Part shown: piece after piece, positions 1 to 6,199 of the stretch
How positions within the stretch are numbered: the stretch's first letter is position 1
Layout of the letters: the number at the start of each line of letters is the position of its first letter
NCBI GenBank assembly: GCA_030824835.1
Contig: JAPJRA010000175.1
Span: 1-7,106, forward strand
Length of the DNA: 7,106 bases
Source of the DNA: Geminicoccaceae bacterium
Lineage (GTDB): Bacteria > Pseudomonadota > Alphaproteobacteria > Geminicoccales > Geminicoccaceae
Direction of reading: 5' to 3'
Notes under the pieces: generated by a model
Seen by the model: the letters and a program-made list of their open reading frames with translations, nothing else
Databases searched by the model: none
What the model was told of the DNA's origin: nothing
Made by a program: the position numbers and the translations under genes

Positions 1-546
1 CTCGACGATCTTACGGTTCTGGTTCATCGCAGTCTTGCGGAGCAGCGCATGGGCTGCATCCTCCGAGCAGCCCCGCGACTTCATCAGCAGGCTTTTGGCT
101 CGCTCGACGAGCTTGCGGTTCTCCAGCTCGCTGCGCGCCTCCTCGAGCTCGCGCACGAGCCGTGAATAGGCGCCGAACCGGCTGACCGCCAGGTCCAGGA
201 TCGGCTTGACCCGCTCGCGCTTGAGCCCGTCGACCACATAGGCCGAGACCCCGGCATCGACCGCCGCGCGGATCGAGGCCGTGTCCGAGCGGTCGACGAA
301 CATGGCGATCGGGCGTCGCACGGCACGGGACAGCTGAAACATGTTTTCCAGCATGTCCCGGTCCGGGTTGCCGAGATCGATGATGATCACATCCGGATTG
401 ATCTCGGCGATCCGGCGGGCGATGCCGGTGACGTCGTGCACGACGGTGACGTCGTGATAGCCAGCCTCACGCAACCCCGCCTCGATGATCGAGGCGCGGA
501 TACGATCCTCATCGAGCACCAGGACGGTCAGCGCAGGTGACGTCAT
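1..546 (-). CDS. nasT: NasT-type response regulator with ANTAR RNA-binding domain (3' end cut by window edge)
   Basis: Predicted nitrate/nitrite-responsive antiterminator. In characterised systems NasT is held inactive by the sensor NasS, and when released binds leader RNA of assimilatory nitrate reductase operons through its ANTAR domain. 182 residues are visible. Residues 1-120 form a receiver domain: acidic residues D12 and D14 in VLVLDED, likely phosphoacceptor D57 in VIIIDLGNPDRD, and K109 in VVDGLKRER. A coiled linker (about 128-148) leads into the ANTAR helices, with ERAKSLLMKSRGCSED and ALLRKTAMNQNRKIVE typical of NasT. Family members are roughly 195 residues, so perhaps a dozen are missing beyond the left edge. 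The ATG at 546-544 gives the expected short N-terminus before the first beta strand, but no good Shine-Dalgarno precedes it. A strong hairpin ends 5 nt before the start. The usual partner nasS and nitrate genes would lie outside the window. Family assignment is confident; the nitrate role rests on family knowledge. Confidence 0.9.
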   Translation of the reverse strand, partial: MTSPALTVLVLDEDRIRASIIEAGLREAGYHDVTVVHDVTGIARRIAEINPDVIIIDLGNPDRDMLENMFQLSRAVRRPIAMFVDRSDTASIRAAVDAGVSAYVVDGLKRERVKPILDLAVSRFGAYSRLVRELEEARSELENRKLVERAKSLLMKSRGCSEDAAHALLRKTAMNQNRKIVE

Positions 547-551
547 CGCCG

Positions 552-600
552 CATTTTGCCAACCCAGGCGAATGGCGCAATCGGCTGGATCGGCAAAATG
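552..600 (-). repeat. Inverted repeat / mRNA hairpin in the nasT leader
   Basis: Arms 552-567 (CATTTTGCCAACCCAG on plus) and 585-600 (CTGGATCGGCAAAATG) are complementary at 14 of 16 positions around a centre at 576. The outer 9 bp are perfect. The two mismatches (561/591 A-C and 563/589 C-A on plus) become U-G and G-U wobbles in the leftward nasT transcript, so on that RNA all 16 positions pair. After one C-C mismatch, three further pairs (569-571 with 581-583) can form. The hairpin ends 5 nt upstream of the nasT ATG and has no U-run after it, so it is not an intrinsic terminator. A role in translational control or autoregulation of nasT is inferred. It could instead be an operator or an old transposon end. 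Confidence 0.65.
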
Positions 601-749
601 ACAAAAGTCCCCTGCCCATGTGCCGTCCGCCACCTGGATTGCCGGTTCCGTTGCGTCGAGTGGCAGTTGGCGAGCGGGTAGGAGCGGTGCGGCATTGTCA
701 CGTCATCTCTTCTCCGGGCTACAGATCTTCAAGACACCTCACTCAAGGT

Positions 750-1084
750 GAGAGGACGCCTGGAGGAGATCGGAGATCCATCCTGGCCAACGAATGGGGC
801 GAGGCCGGGATCGAGCGGCGGACGCGCCCCGCCCGTTGGCCGGTCGGAGCAGGCATCAAGCCTGCCAGGTCTCGCCTCCCGTCGGCAAGGTCCCATTCGC
901 GAAGGGCTGGGTGAACGTGGGACACCAGGGCCCGACCATCTCGCAGATAGGCAACACCACGCACCCCAAGCAGCGGCTCGACGTCGCGGAGGCTGGGCCC
1001 GAACGCGTGAACAAGCCAGACCGAACGGATGATGATCCCGATCACGACGCAGTGGCGATGGCGCGGGTCAGGTACGGCTCTCAT
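750..1084 (-). pseudogene. Decayed IS6-family transposase (N-terminal part, frameshifted)
   Basis: Remnant of a DDE transposase of the IS6/IS26 family. From an ATG at 1084-1082, one frame reads a stretch containing VWLVHAFGPSLRDVEPLLGV, which fits the conserved IS6 N-terminal helix-turn-helix (pattern VWLY-F--SLRDVEELL--RG). After about position 953 the similarity moves to another minus frame, one base away, reading EMVGPWCPTFTQPFANG followed by GGETW. This fits the next block of the family (YET-RRWC-KFG--FAN-----P-G-TWHLDE) and then hits a TGA at 858-856. A third frame at 769-792 reads VGQDGSPI, possibly the family's AVDQDG segment. The catalytic core beyond that and both terminal repeats are not recognisable. 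At least two frameshifts and a stop make it non-functional. IS6-type ancestry is fairly sure; the exact limits are not. Confidence 0.62.
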
Positions 1085-1393
1085 CCACCCACCCTGACCC
1101 AAGCTGCTGCGGATCACCAGCCCAGCCGCTCACCCTGCCGTGGAAATTGGCGGGCGCTGCGCTCGTGCTGTCGTGGGTCCGCTGTGAGCCGGCCGGTGGG
1201 GGTGTCGCAGGAGGCTTCGCCACGAAACGATGGGACGGGCATCGACCTGTCGCTCGAGCGGATGGAACGCCGCGGCAGCCGTGTCGCTGACGACGTCGCT
1301 TCGGGCCCTGCTCAGGCGAACGACGGAACAAATGTTGATCCAGATAAATGATCATTGCGCTGGAACATGCAGCTCGTCGAGGAGGCACCGGTC
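1085..1393. other. Stretch without recognisable gene
   Basis: GC-rich sequence between the transposase remnant and the interrupted frame at 1394. Open frames exist on both strands here, but none has a start with a Shine-Dalgarno and none gives a protein I recognise. No terminal inverted repeat matching an IS6 end was found. Confidence 0.4.
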
Positions 1394-1684
1394 ATGCCCA
1401 CAAATAATGCCGAGCGCTGCGGATCCGGTGACCCAGCGGAACACCCTGTCGCCGCCAACCTGCTTGAGATCGCCGATGGCGATGTCGTCCGCTACGCTAT
1501 CGCCCCCTAATTCTTCCGCGCGGACGCCAGCGACGCTGCGCTGTTGCTCAAACCAATCGAGGCGGCGTACGTGCTGTTCCCCGAAGCGAAGAGCCCGCGC
1601 CAACGACGGGGCGCCTCCCAGCCACCGCACTGGGCAGTGGAGTGTGCTGGCGGGCATATTACGGCACGAGGCCTCTCCGCGTGA
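1394..1684 (+). pseudogene. Possible pseudogene: codon-biased frame with internal stop, unknown family
   Basis: A start at 1394 is preceded by CGAGGAGG (1379-1386), a strong Shine-Dalgarno at good spacing. It reads 38 residues ending LLEIADGDVVRYAIAP and stops at TAA 1508-1510. The same frame continues immediately as FFRADASDAALLLKPIEAAY and runs to TGA 1682-1684. In the first 30 codons after the TAA, 26 end in G or C, which is the coding bias of this genome and argues that the downstream part was once translated. I do not recognise the family. It could be a gene killed by the nonsense mutation, a genuine 38-residue ORF followed by chance bias, or noise in GC-rich DNA. The sequence after about 1610 is less protein-like, so the original end may also be lost. 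Confidence 0.28.
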
Positions 1685-1800
1685 GCCCAATCGTCCTGGG
1701 TGCACCTTGGCAGCAGGCGCCGTGCGGAGGGCGCATTTGGAGAAATTACCGCGGATCACCTTGCATCGTGGCTGCTTGCCGTGGATTCGCGTTAGGCGAT

Positions 1801-1900
1801 GAGTAATTCATAAACAATGATAGATTGATAAGAAAAGAATAGAAATCCAAAGGTACATATATTGATCTGTTTATCCTCCTAATATTTCCTCTAATTCAGA
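1801..1900. other. AT-rich block in high-GC DNA
   Basis: By direct count 1801-1860 has 15 G+C of 60 and 1861-1900 has 12 of 40, so about 27% G+C overall. It is flanked by DNA well above 55%. It contains no convincing start with a well-spaced ribosome site, and no sigma70 -35/-10 pair at normal spacing was found on either strand. It is most simply foreign DNA or an old insertion junction. Confidence 0.6.
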
Positions 1901-2507
1901 TGAACAGCCTGACTGCCGACAGGCGGTCGTTGAATGTCTTGTTGCACAAGTCGATGCGGCTAAGCCGGTCGAAGTACGCTTCCACCATCTAAGCCTTACC
2001 CAGGATGGCGCGCGTGCGTTACCGTCGATTCCCGAGCCGATGACCACCTGTTTGACAACCTGCCGCCTTATGGGCTTCTGGGGCGTGCCTAATCTCGGCG
2101 ATGGATGGCTGTTCCGCGCCGCGCAGGCGTTCCCGCGGGAGCAAGTCCCCAGCAGCCGGCTGACAGGCATGGTCGGATTCGCCCGTTTTCGCGACTGGCA
2201 GCTCCATTTGACAAGACGGCGACGACCCGAAGGATTCGTGCGAATCATGGCCGCGTTGTGGCAGTGCCTATTGCTGCCGATGAGCGGAACGTTGGCCACA
2301 GCGATTTGCCAGCGGCCAGAACACCATAGAGCTGATCCGGCGGCCACCTTCTGGCGGTAGCGCTTTCGACATTGGTTCAGCGGCGGTCGGTCGACCTTCG
2401 AGATCTCCCAGGTTCTGGTTCGGCTCGATCTGTTGCATGCGAGTAGGCTTTTCGCACCTGTGTACAGGAGCACTTCCCTTACCCGTCAGCCTAGCTGATG
2501 TGTCCAC
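1901..2507. other. Gene-poor stretch, probably degenerate coding or mobile DNA
   Basis: No intact gene. Only a 30-codon minus frame (1988-1896) stands out: it begins ATG directly after an in-frame TAG, reads MVEAYFDRLSRIDLCNKTFN onward, and 25 of its 29 codons after ATG end in G/C. It faintly recalls the C-terminal region of IS5-like transposases, but this is too weak to name. On plus, a frame stays open from 1866 to 2360, but its first ATG is at 2040 with no Shine-Dalgarno, and its third positions around 1899-1997 are not G/C-biased. The remainder shows nothing assignable. Confidence 0.35.
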
Positions 2508-2711
2508 TCAAGGGGTGCAAGCCCACAACCCGGCCGGCTCATTGCCGCCCTCGCCGCTCTGGGGCGTGGGGGTGCCGCCGTTGCCACCGTCTCCACCGGT
2601 GGACGACGGGGCATCACCGGAAGTGCCGCCGTCGCCGCCCGCCACGAAAAGTCCGCCCAGACAATCCGTCCGAGCTACGTGATCACTCAGGTGAATGTCG
2701 GCTCCATCAAC
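2508..2711 (-). pseudogene. Glycine-rich open frame without a start codon, possible gene remnant
   Basis: A minus frame of 67 codons lies between TAA (2714-2712) and TGA (2510-2508). It reads first like a folded-protein tail (SDHVARTDCLGGLFVAGGDG), then a low-complexity Gly/Asp/Asn/Thr/Ser run with repeated GGDGG and GGNGG units. Third positions in the Gly-rich part are mostly C or G. There is no ATG, GTG or TTG near the upstream stop, so if it was ever coding it is a C-terminal fragment. The opposite strand reads as a proline-rich frame (2437-2682), as expected for the complement of Gly codons. No family is recognised; chance low-complexity GC-rich sequence is a real alternative. Confidence 0.22.
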
Positions 2712-2953
2712 TTACCCTTGATGAGCGACTAGATTTCGTTCGGAGAATTTCCACCTCTTGGCCAAGTTAGATGGCTGCGAGTTGCTGAGTTAGGCAAGCG
2801 GCACCGCGACGGACTCCTTATAACGTTACCAAGCCTGAGTTGGTGATTACCGAGAGTTGAGGACTCGCCTGTAGAGGACCTCGCCTTCAAGCGATAGAAT
2901 GCCTCTTGGCTGGAGCTGCGAACGGCGGCGGCACTGCGGATCACCGGCTCGAT
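2712..2953. other. Stretch without recognisable gene
   Basis: Moderate-GC sequence with stops in most frames. It contains a near-perfect tandem pair, GAGGACTCGCCT (2859-2870) and GAGGACCTCGCCT (2874-2886). The minus frame that continues past the stop of the 2954-3124 fragment stays open through much of this region but is not recognisable. Confidence 0.35.
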
Positions 2954-3124
2954 CTACGGCACCGTCGACAGGTCACCTTGGGGAATGATGGTGTCGCCGA
3001 TGCCGCTCCGCTCGGCCGAGAACAGGCTTTTCGGAATATTGGCCTCGCCGACCATGGTCGATTCGATGCCGCCATTGTCGAACTCCCCATCGGGGGCAGA
3101 GCAGTCGCCAGCTGAACCACCCAT
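2954..3124 (-). pseudogene. Short gene-like fragment of unknown family downstream of the pcaB-like gene
   Basis: ATG at 3124-3122 to TAG at 2956-2954, 56 residues, 45 bp after the pcaB-like stop and on the same strand. The core (about residues 6-56) reads like a normal protein, for example IESTMVGEANIPKSLFSAER followed by SGIGDTIIPQGDLS. 41 of these 51 codons end in G or C, close to the bias of the intact genes. No Shine-Dalgarno precedes the ATG. The same frame stays open beyond the TAG. I read it as a piece of a once longer gene, truncated at both ends, possibly the lost next gene of the operon or an unrelated fragment. A genuine small protein is less likely but possible. I do not recognise the family. 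Confidence 0.33.
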
Positions 3125-3169
3125 GGGGCATGACCAAGGTCCGGTCGGGATGAAGGATCCGCATCAATC

Positions 3170-4501
3170 TTATCCGCTGGCCATCGAGTTGGCAGCGCCG
3201 GCGCTGGAGGCGAGGACGCGGTCAATCAGGGATGCGGCGGCAGGTGGCAGGTGGCTCTGCGCGCGGAGGGCCTGCCAATCCACCGGTGCCGGCGTGCGTT
3301 CGGCCAGGATGTCGAGTAGGTCGCGCTTTGACGTCAGGGCGTCGCGACAGCCTTCCTCGACCAAGTTCTTGGCGGCGGCCCGCGGCATGTGGTCTGCCAG
3401 GGCGAAGCTCGCGGCCTCGGCCAGCAGCAGGCCGTGACTGGCGGCGAGGTTCTGCCGCATCCTGTCCGCATCGACGACCAGTGTGCGGGCCAGCGCCTCC
3501 GCATGGGTCAGCGACGCCGCAGCGGCGACGACCATGTCCGGCAGCACCCGCCACTCCACCTGCCACGCGGCGCCGTCGCGCTCGTGGGCGTGAAGCATCG
3601 CGTCGTACATCCCGCCCAGCAGGCCGGAGTTGAGGCGGGCCAGCGCCACCAGCGCCTCGGCGCGGATCGGGTTCGACTTCTGCGGCATGGTGGAGGAGCC
3701 GCCGCCCTCGGCCTCGCGCACCTCGCCGACCTCGTTCTGCGCCAGCAGCAGCACGTCCAGGCCCAGCTTGCCAAGCGTGCCGGTGAGCAGCGCCAGCCAG
3801 GACGCCAGCTCGGCCATCGTGTCACGCTGGCTGTGCCAGGGCATGGCCGGGCAGGCGAGCCCCAGCGCCGCGGCCAGCCTCTGCATGACCGCAATGCCGC
3901 TCGGGCCGAGCGCGGCGAGATTGCCGGCAGCACCGCCGAACTGCACGGCCAGCAGGCGCGGCCGCAGCTGGGCCAGTCGCTCGACGTGGCGCGGCAATGG
4001 CGCCAGCCAGCCCGCCACCTTGAGACCGAACGTCGTGGGCAGGGCCTGCTGGTAGCGGGTGCGCCCGATCATCGTGGTCGCGCGCTGCGCCACCGCCAGG
4101 CCGGCCAGGGCCGTGCACACGGCCTCCAGACGCCGCTCGATCACCTCCAGTGCCTGGCGCAGTTGCAGGACCAGGGCGGTATCGACGATGTCCTGCGAGG
4201 TGGCGCCCCAATGCAGGCTGTCGGCGTCGTCGCCCGCCACCCGTCGCAGCTGGGCGACGAGGGCCGGCACCGGCACGCCGGCCCTGGCGGTGCCGCGGGC
4301 GAGGTCGTCGAGATCCGGTGCGAATGCCGCCAGCGCGGCGACGATTCGCCTGGCGGCGGCCGGGTCGATGACGCCGAGCCCGCCCTCGACCTCGGCCAGG
4401 GCGCTCTCCACCCGGACCATGGCCCGCGCCATGGCCGCATCGCCGAGAATGGCCGCGGTCTCGGGGTCGGTCAGCAGCGGCTCGAACACAGCTGGGCGCA
4501 T
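3170..4501 (-). CDS. pcaB: Fumarase/aspartase-superfamily lyase, 3-carboxy-cis,cis-muconate cycloisomerase type
   Basis: Cytoplasmic enzyme, homotetrameric in its superfamily. PcaB-type members cyclise 3-carboxy-cis,cis-muconate to 4-carboxymuconolactone in protocatechuate degradation. At 443 residues it matches the full-length bacterial family. Visible features: an N-terminal helical domain; HWGATSQDIVDTAL (97-110), the first conserved active-site block; GRTRYQQALPTTFGLKVAGW (146-165), the second block; the superfamily signature SSTMPQKSNPI (269-279) with the flexible serine loop; and a C-terminal helical domain with HGLLLAEAASFALADHMPRA (356-375). In the second block a tyrosine (Y150) sits where many PcaB proteins have tryptophan, as I recall them. 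The ATG at 4501 lies 9 bp after the BKACE stop with only a weak ribosome site, suggesting translational coupling. It is the last intact gene of the operon; no terminator hairpin with a T-run follows. The superfamily is certain; the exact substrate is less so because no pcaGH, pcaC or pcaD is present here. Confidence 0.88.
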   Translation of the reverse strand: MRPAVFEPLLTDPETAAILGDAAMARAMVRVESALAEVEGGLGVIDPAAARRIVAALAAFAPDLDDLARGTARAGVPVPALVAQLRRVAGDDADSLHWGATSQDIVDTALVLQLRQALEVIERRLEAVCTALAGLAVAQRATTMIGRTRYQQALPTTFGLKVAGWLAPLPRHVERLAQLRPRLLAVQFGGAAGNLAALGPSGIAVMQRLAAALGLACPAMPWHSQRDTMAELASWLALLTGTLGKLGLDVLLLAQNEVGEVREAEGGGSSTMPQKSNPIRAEALVALARLNSGLLGGMYDAMLHAHERDGAAWQVEWRVLPDMVVAAAASLTHAEALARTLVVDADRMRQNLAASHGLLLAEAASFALADHMPRAAAKNLVEEGCRDALTSKRDLLDILAERTPAPVDWQALRAQSHLPPAAASLIDRVLASSAGAANSMASG

Positions 4502-4510
4502 CGCACGGTC

Positions 4511-5350
4511 TCAAGTTCCGGGTTGTAGGTTGAGGATTGCTCTGGCTTCGGGGACGGTTGCGGGGCGTCGGTTGTAGGCGGGGCAGAGGTCGGCGAGACG
4601 GGCGACCAAGGCGGCGTTGGACGGCGCCAGCGTGTCTTTGTCCCAGCGCACATTGTCCTCGAGGCCGGTGCGGCAGTGGCCGCCCAGCTCGAGCGACCAG
4701 CGATTGAGCGTCAGCTGGTCCCTGCCGATGGCGGCCCCGGTCCAGGTCGCGTCCGGCGCCAGGCGCCTGAGCGTCGCGACATAGAACTCGAAGGTCTCGC
4801 GATCGACCGGCATCGCGTTCTTCACGCCCATGACGAACTGCACGTGCAGCGGCGCCCTGATCCTGCCGGCCCGCTGCATCTCGACCGCCTTGAAGATCAT
4901 CGACAGGTCGAACGCCTCGATCTCGGGCTTGACGCCGTGCGCCAGCATCTCGGCGGCCAGCCAGTCGATCAGATCCGGCGCGTTCTCGTAGACCCGGGTC
5001 GGGAAGTTGCACGAGCCGGTGGCGAGCGAGGCCATGTCGGGCCTGAGGGCCAGCATGGCGCCGCGCTCCCGGCCGGCACCGGAGCGGCCGCCGGTCGAGA
5101 ACTGGAGGATCATGCCGGGGCAGTGCCGCCTCAGCTCCTCCTGCAGCCGGGCGAACCTGGCCGGGTCGGAGGTCGAGGACTGGTCGTCGTTGCGGACGTG
5201 CAGATGGGCCAGCGTGGCGCCGGCCTCGAAGGCGGCCTGGGTCGATTCGACCTGCTCGGTGACGGTGATCGGCACCGCCGGGTTGTTCTCCTTGCGCGGC
5301 AGGGAGCCGGTGATCGCCACCGTGATGATGCAAGGTGTGGGCTCGGGCAT
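4511..5350 (-). CDS. Beta-keto acid cleavage enzyme (BKACE, DUF849; annotated as 3-keto-5-aminohexanoate cleavage protein)
   Basis: Zinc-dependent TIM-barrel enzyme. The family condenses a beta-keto acid with acetyl-CoA and releases acetoacetate plus a new acyl-CoA; the founding member Kce acts in lysine fermentation and others act on various beta-keto acids. The 279 residues match the usual length of about 270-310. Family motifs in order: N-terminal CIITVAITGS (7-16); HLHVRNDD (49-56) with zinc-ligand histidines H49 and H51; QFSTGG (83-88) with S85; LATGSCNFP (109-117) with T111; PEIEAFD (142-148); QFVMGV (171-176); and GGHCRTGLEDN (223-233), with R227 and zinc ligand E231 corresponding to Kce Arg226 and Glu230. 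All recognised catalytic positions appear intact. The ATG at 5350 has a consensus AAGGAGG 6 nt upstream. It sits 18 bp after the TIM-barrel gene and 9 bp before the lyase. The family is sure; the substrate is unknown. Confidence 0.94.
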   Translation of the reverse strand: MPEPTPCIITVAITGSLPRKENNPAVPITVTEQVESTQAAFEAGATLAHLHVRNDDQSSTSDPARFARLQEELRRHCPGMILQFSTGGRSGAGRERGAMLALRPDMASLATGSCNFPTRVYENAPDLIDWLAAEMLAHGVKPEIEAFDLSMIFKAVEMQRAGRIRAPLHVQFVMGVKNAMPVDRETFEFYVATLRRLAPDATWTGAAIGRDQLTLNRWSLELGGHCRTGLEDNVRWDKDTLAPSNAALVARLADLCPAYNRRPATVPEARAILNLQPGT

Positions 5351-5356
5351 GGGTGG

Positions 5357-5363
5357 CCTCCTT
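5357..5363 (-). promoter_or_regulatory. Consensus Shine-Dalgarno of the BKACE gene
   Basis: AAGGAGG on the minus strand, six bases before the ATG at 5350 and just after the TAA (5371-5369) of the upstream gene. It fixes the BKACE start and is the only consensus ribosome site inside the operon, suggesting BKACE may be translated more strongly than its neighbours. Confidence 0.8.
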
Positions 5364-5368
5364 GGCGG

Positions 5369-6199
5369 TTATCGGATCGGGCTGGCGGCGGCGTGTTGCA
5401 TGAGCAGGCGCGCGGCCGCCGCGCGCACCCGGCGCGCCACGGCCTCCGGGCCGATCGCGCGCGTCAGCCGCGCCATCGGCACCTCCAGGGCGATCGGGCT
5501 GGCCGGCGGCAGGTGGCGCAGCACGCCCAGGATGTCGAGGCCGCCCTCGCCGGGCGGCAGGCGCTCGGCCCGCGCCTGGTGGAGGAGGCCCTCGGTCGTG
5601 GTCGGCCGCTCCGCCGGCGCGTCGCAGACATGCACCAGGGGCAGCCGTGACGGCGGCACGGCGCCCAGCTGCCGGACCGTGCTGCCGGAGCGGTCGAGGT
5701 GCAGGATGTCGACCAGGATGCCCGTGTCGGCGCGGCCGGTGGCCTCGACCACGCGCATGGCCGCGGCGAGGTCGGGCACGACCGTCCAGGGGAAGAACTC
5801 GAGCAGAGCCGTGAGCCCGTAGCCGGAACCCAGCTCGCCGATCGCGGCCAGGCGGTCGGCCAGCCGGGCGGGATCCGGGTCATAAGGGGCGGTGATCACG
5901 TGACGGGCGCCGAGCGCCGCGCCGACGGCCAGGAACGGCTCCAGTGCCCTGACGTCGAGCTCCGGGGTGATCTTGACGAACTCGATGTCGAGCACGCCCA
6001 CGCCGGTCGCCGCCATGGCCGCCTTGGTCGCCCGCAGCATCGCCGGGTCGTCCATGAGCGGGTAGCTGGGCGTGGCCTCGGTGACCCTGATCAGGCGCAG
6101 GCCCACGGTCCGGTAGCCCGTGCGGGCCGCGACCGGGATCATCTCCGGCGGTGGCAGGCCCAGCACCGTCAGGTGGGCGAGCGAGAAGGCCGGGGTCAC
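5369..6199 (-). CDS. Sugar phosphate isomerase/epimerase-family TIM-barrel protein (xylose isomerase-like, AP endonuclease 2 superfamily)
   Basis: Predicted divalent-metal-dependent TIM-barrel enzyme of 276 residues. Relatives include hydroxypyruvate isomerases, keto-sugar epimerases and 3-dehydroshikimate dehydratases. Likely metal and active-site residues occur at strand ends in the expected order: E134 in LLEFFPW, D164 and H167 in ILVDILHLDRSG, H190 in PLVHVCD, and E239 in ALEVP. The RLPPGEGGLD segment (213-222) is typical of a subgroup common in proteobacterial catabolic clusters. I chose the GTG at 6199-6197 because it overlaps the TGA of the upstream oxidoreductase by 4 bp (GTGA), giving coupled translation, and the family N-terminus (SLAHLTVLGLPP) begins right after it. 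The open frame extends farther upstream, but that part is only the shadow of the overlapping gene. No signal peptide. The family is sure; the reaction is unknown. Isomerisation of a hydroxy-keto acid or dehydration to an aromatic would fit the context. Confidence 0.88.
   Translation of the reverse strand: MTPAFSLAHLTVLGLPPPEMIPVAARTGYRTVGLRLIRVTEATPSYPLMDDPAMLRATKAAMAATGVGVLDIEFVKITPELDVRALEPFLAVGAALGARHVITAPYDPDPARLADRLAAIGELGSGYGLTALLEFFPWTVVPDLAAAMRVVEATGRADTGILVDILHLDRSGSTVRQLGAVPPSRLPLVHVCDAPAERPTTTEGLLHQARAERLPPGEGGLDILGVLRHLPPASPIALEVPMARLTRAIGPEAVARRVRAAAARLLMQHAAASPIR

Noticed and set aside
552..600. Reading the nasT leader inverted repeat as an intrinsic terminator or IS6 terminal repeat
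   Set aside because: No T-run follows on either strand, the arms face each other within 49 bp, and no matching copy was found beyond the transposase remnant.
735..752. Small stem with a 6-nt loop (CACCT 735-739 / AGGTG 746-750) upstream of nasT as a possible ANTAR target hairpin
   Set aside because: Only 5 bp, no paired second hairpin, and the loop on the nasT strand (TGAGTG) lacks the A at loop position 1 described for ANTAR targets. It also lies in the transposase remnant.
1871..1905. Minus frame ending SSELEEILGG just before a TAA, resembling a double-glycine leader of ribosomally made peptides
   Set aside because: The frame stops right after GG with no core peptide. It enters from GC-rich DNA in a frame without coding bias, and no maturation or transport gene is nearby. 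Most likely chance in AT-rich sequence.
3100..3169. Possible terminator after the lyase gene
   Set aside because: Only a short GACC/GGTC pairing is visible and no T-run follows on the minus strand, so no intrinsic terminator can be supported.
3822..5333. A 503-codon minus frame spanning parts of both BKACE and the lyase
   Set aside because: Low-complexity Arg/Gly/Pro composition, shifted one frame from two genes with intact motifs. It is a shadow frame.
3389..5650. Long plus-strand open frames (3389-4528, 4676-5650) opposite the lyase and BKACE genes
   Set aside because: They are rich in Arg/Gly/His/Gln and lack family motifs, while the minus strand carries conserved catalytic motifs throughout. 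They are antisense shadows typical of high-GC coding DNA.
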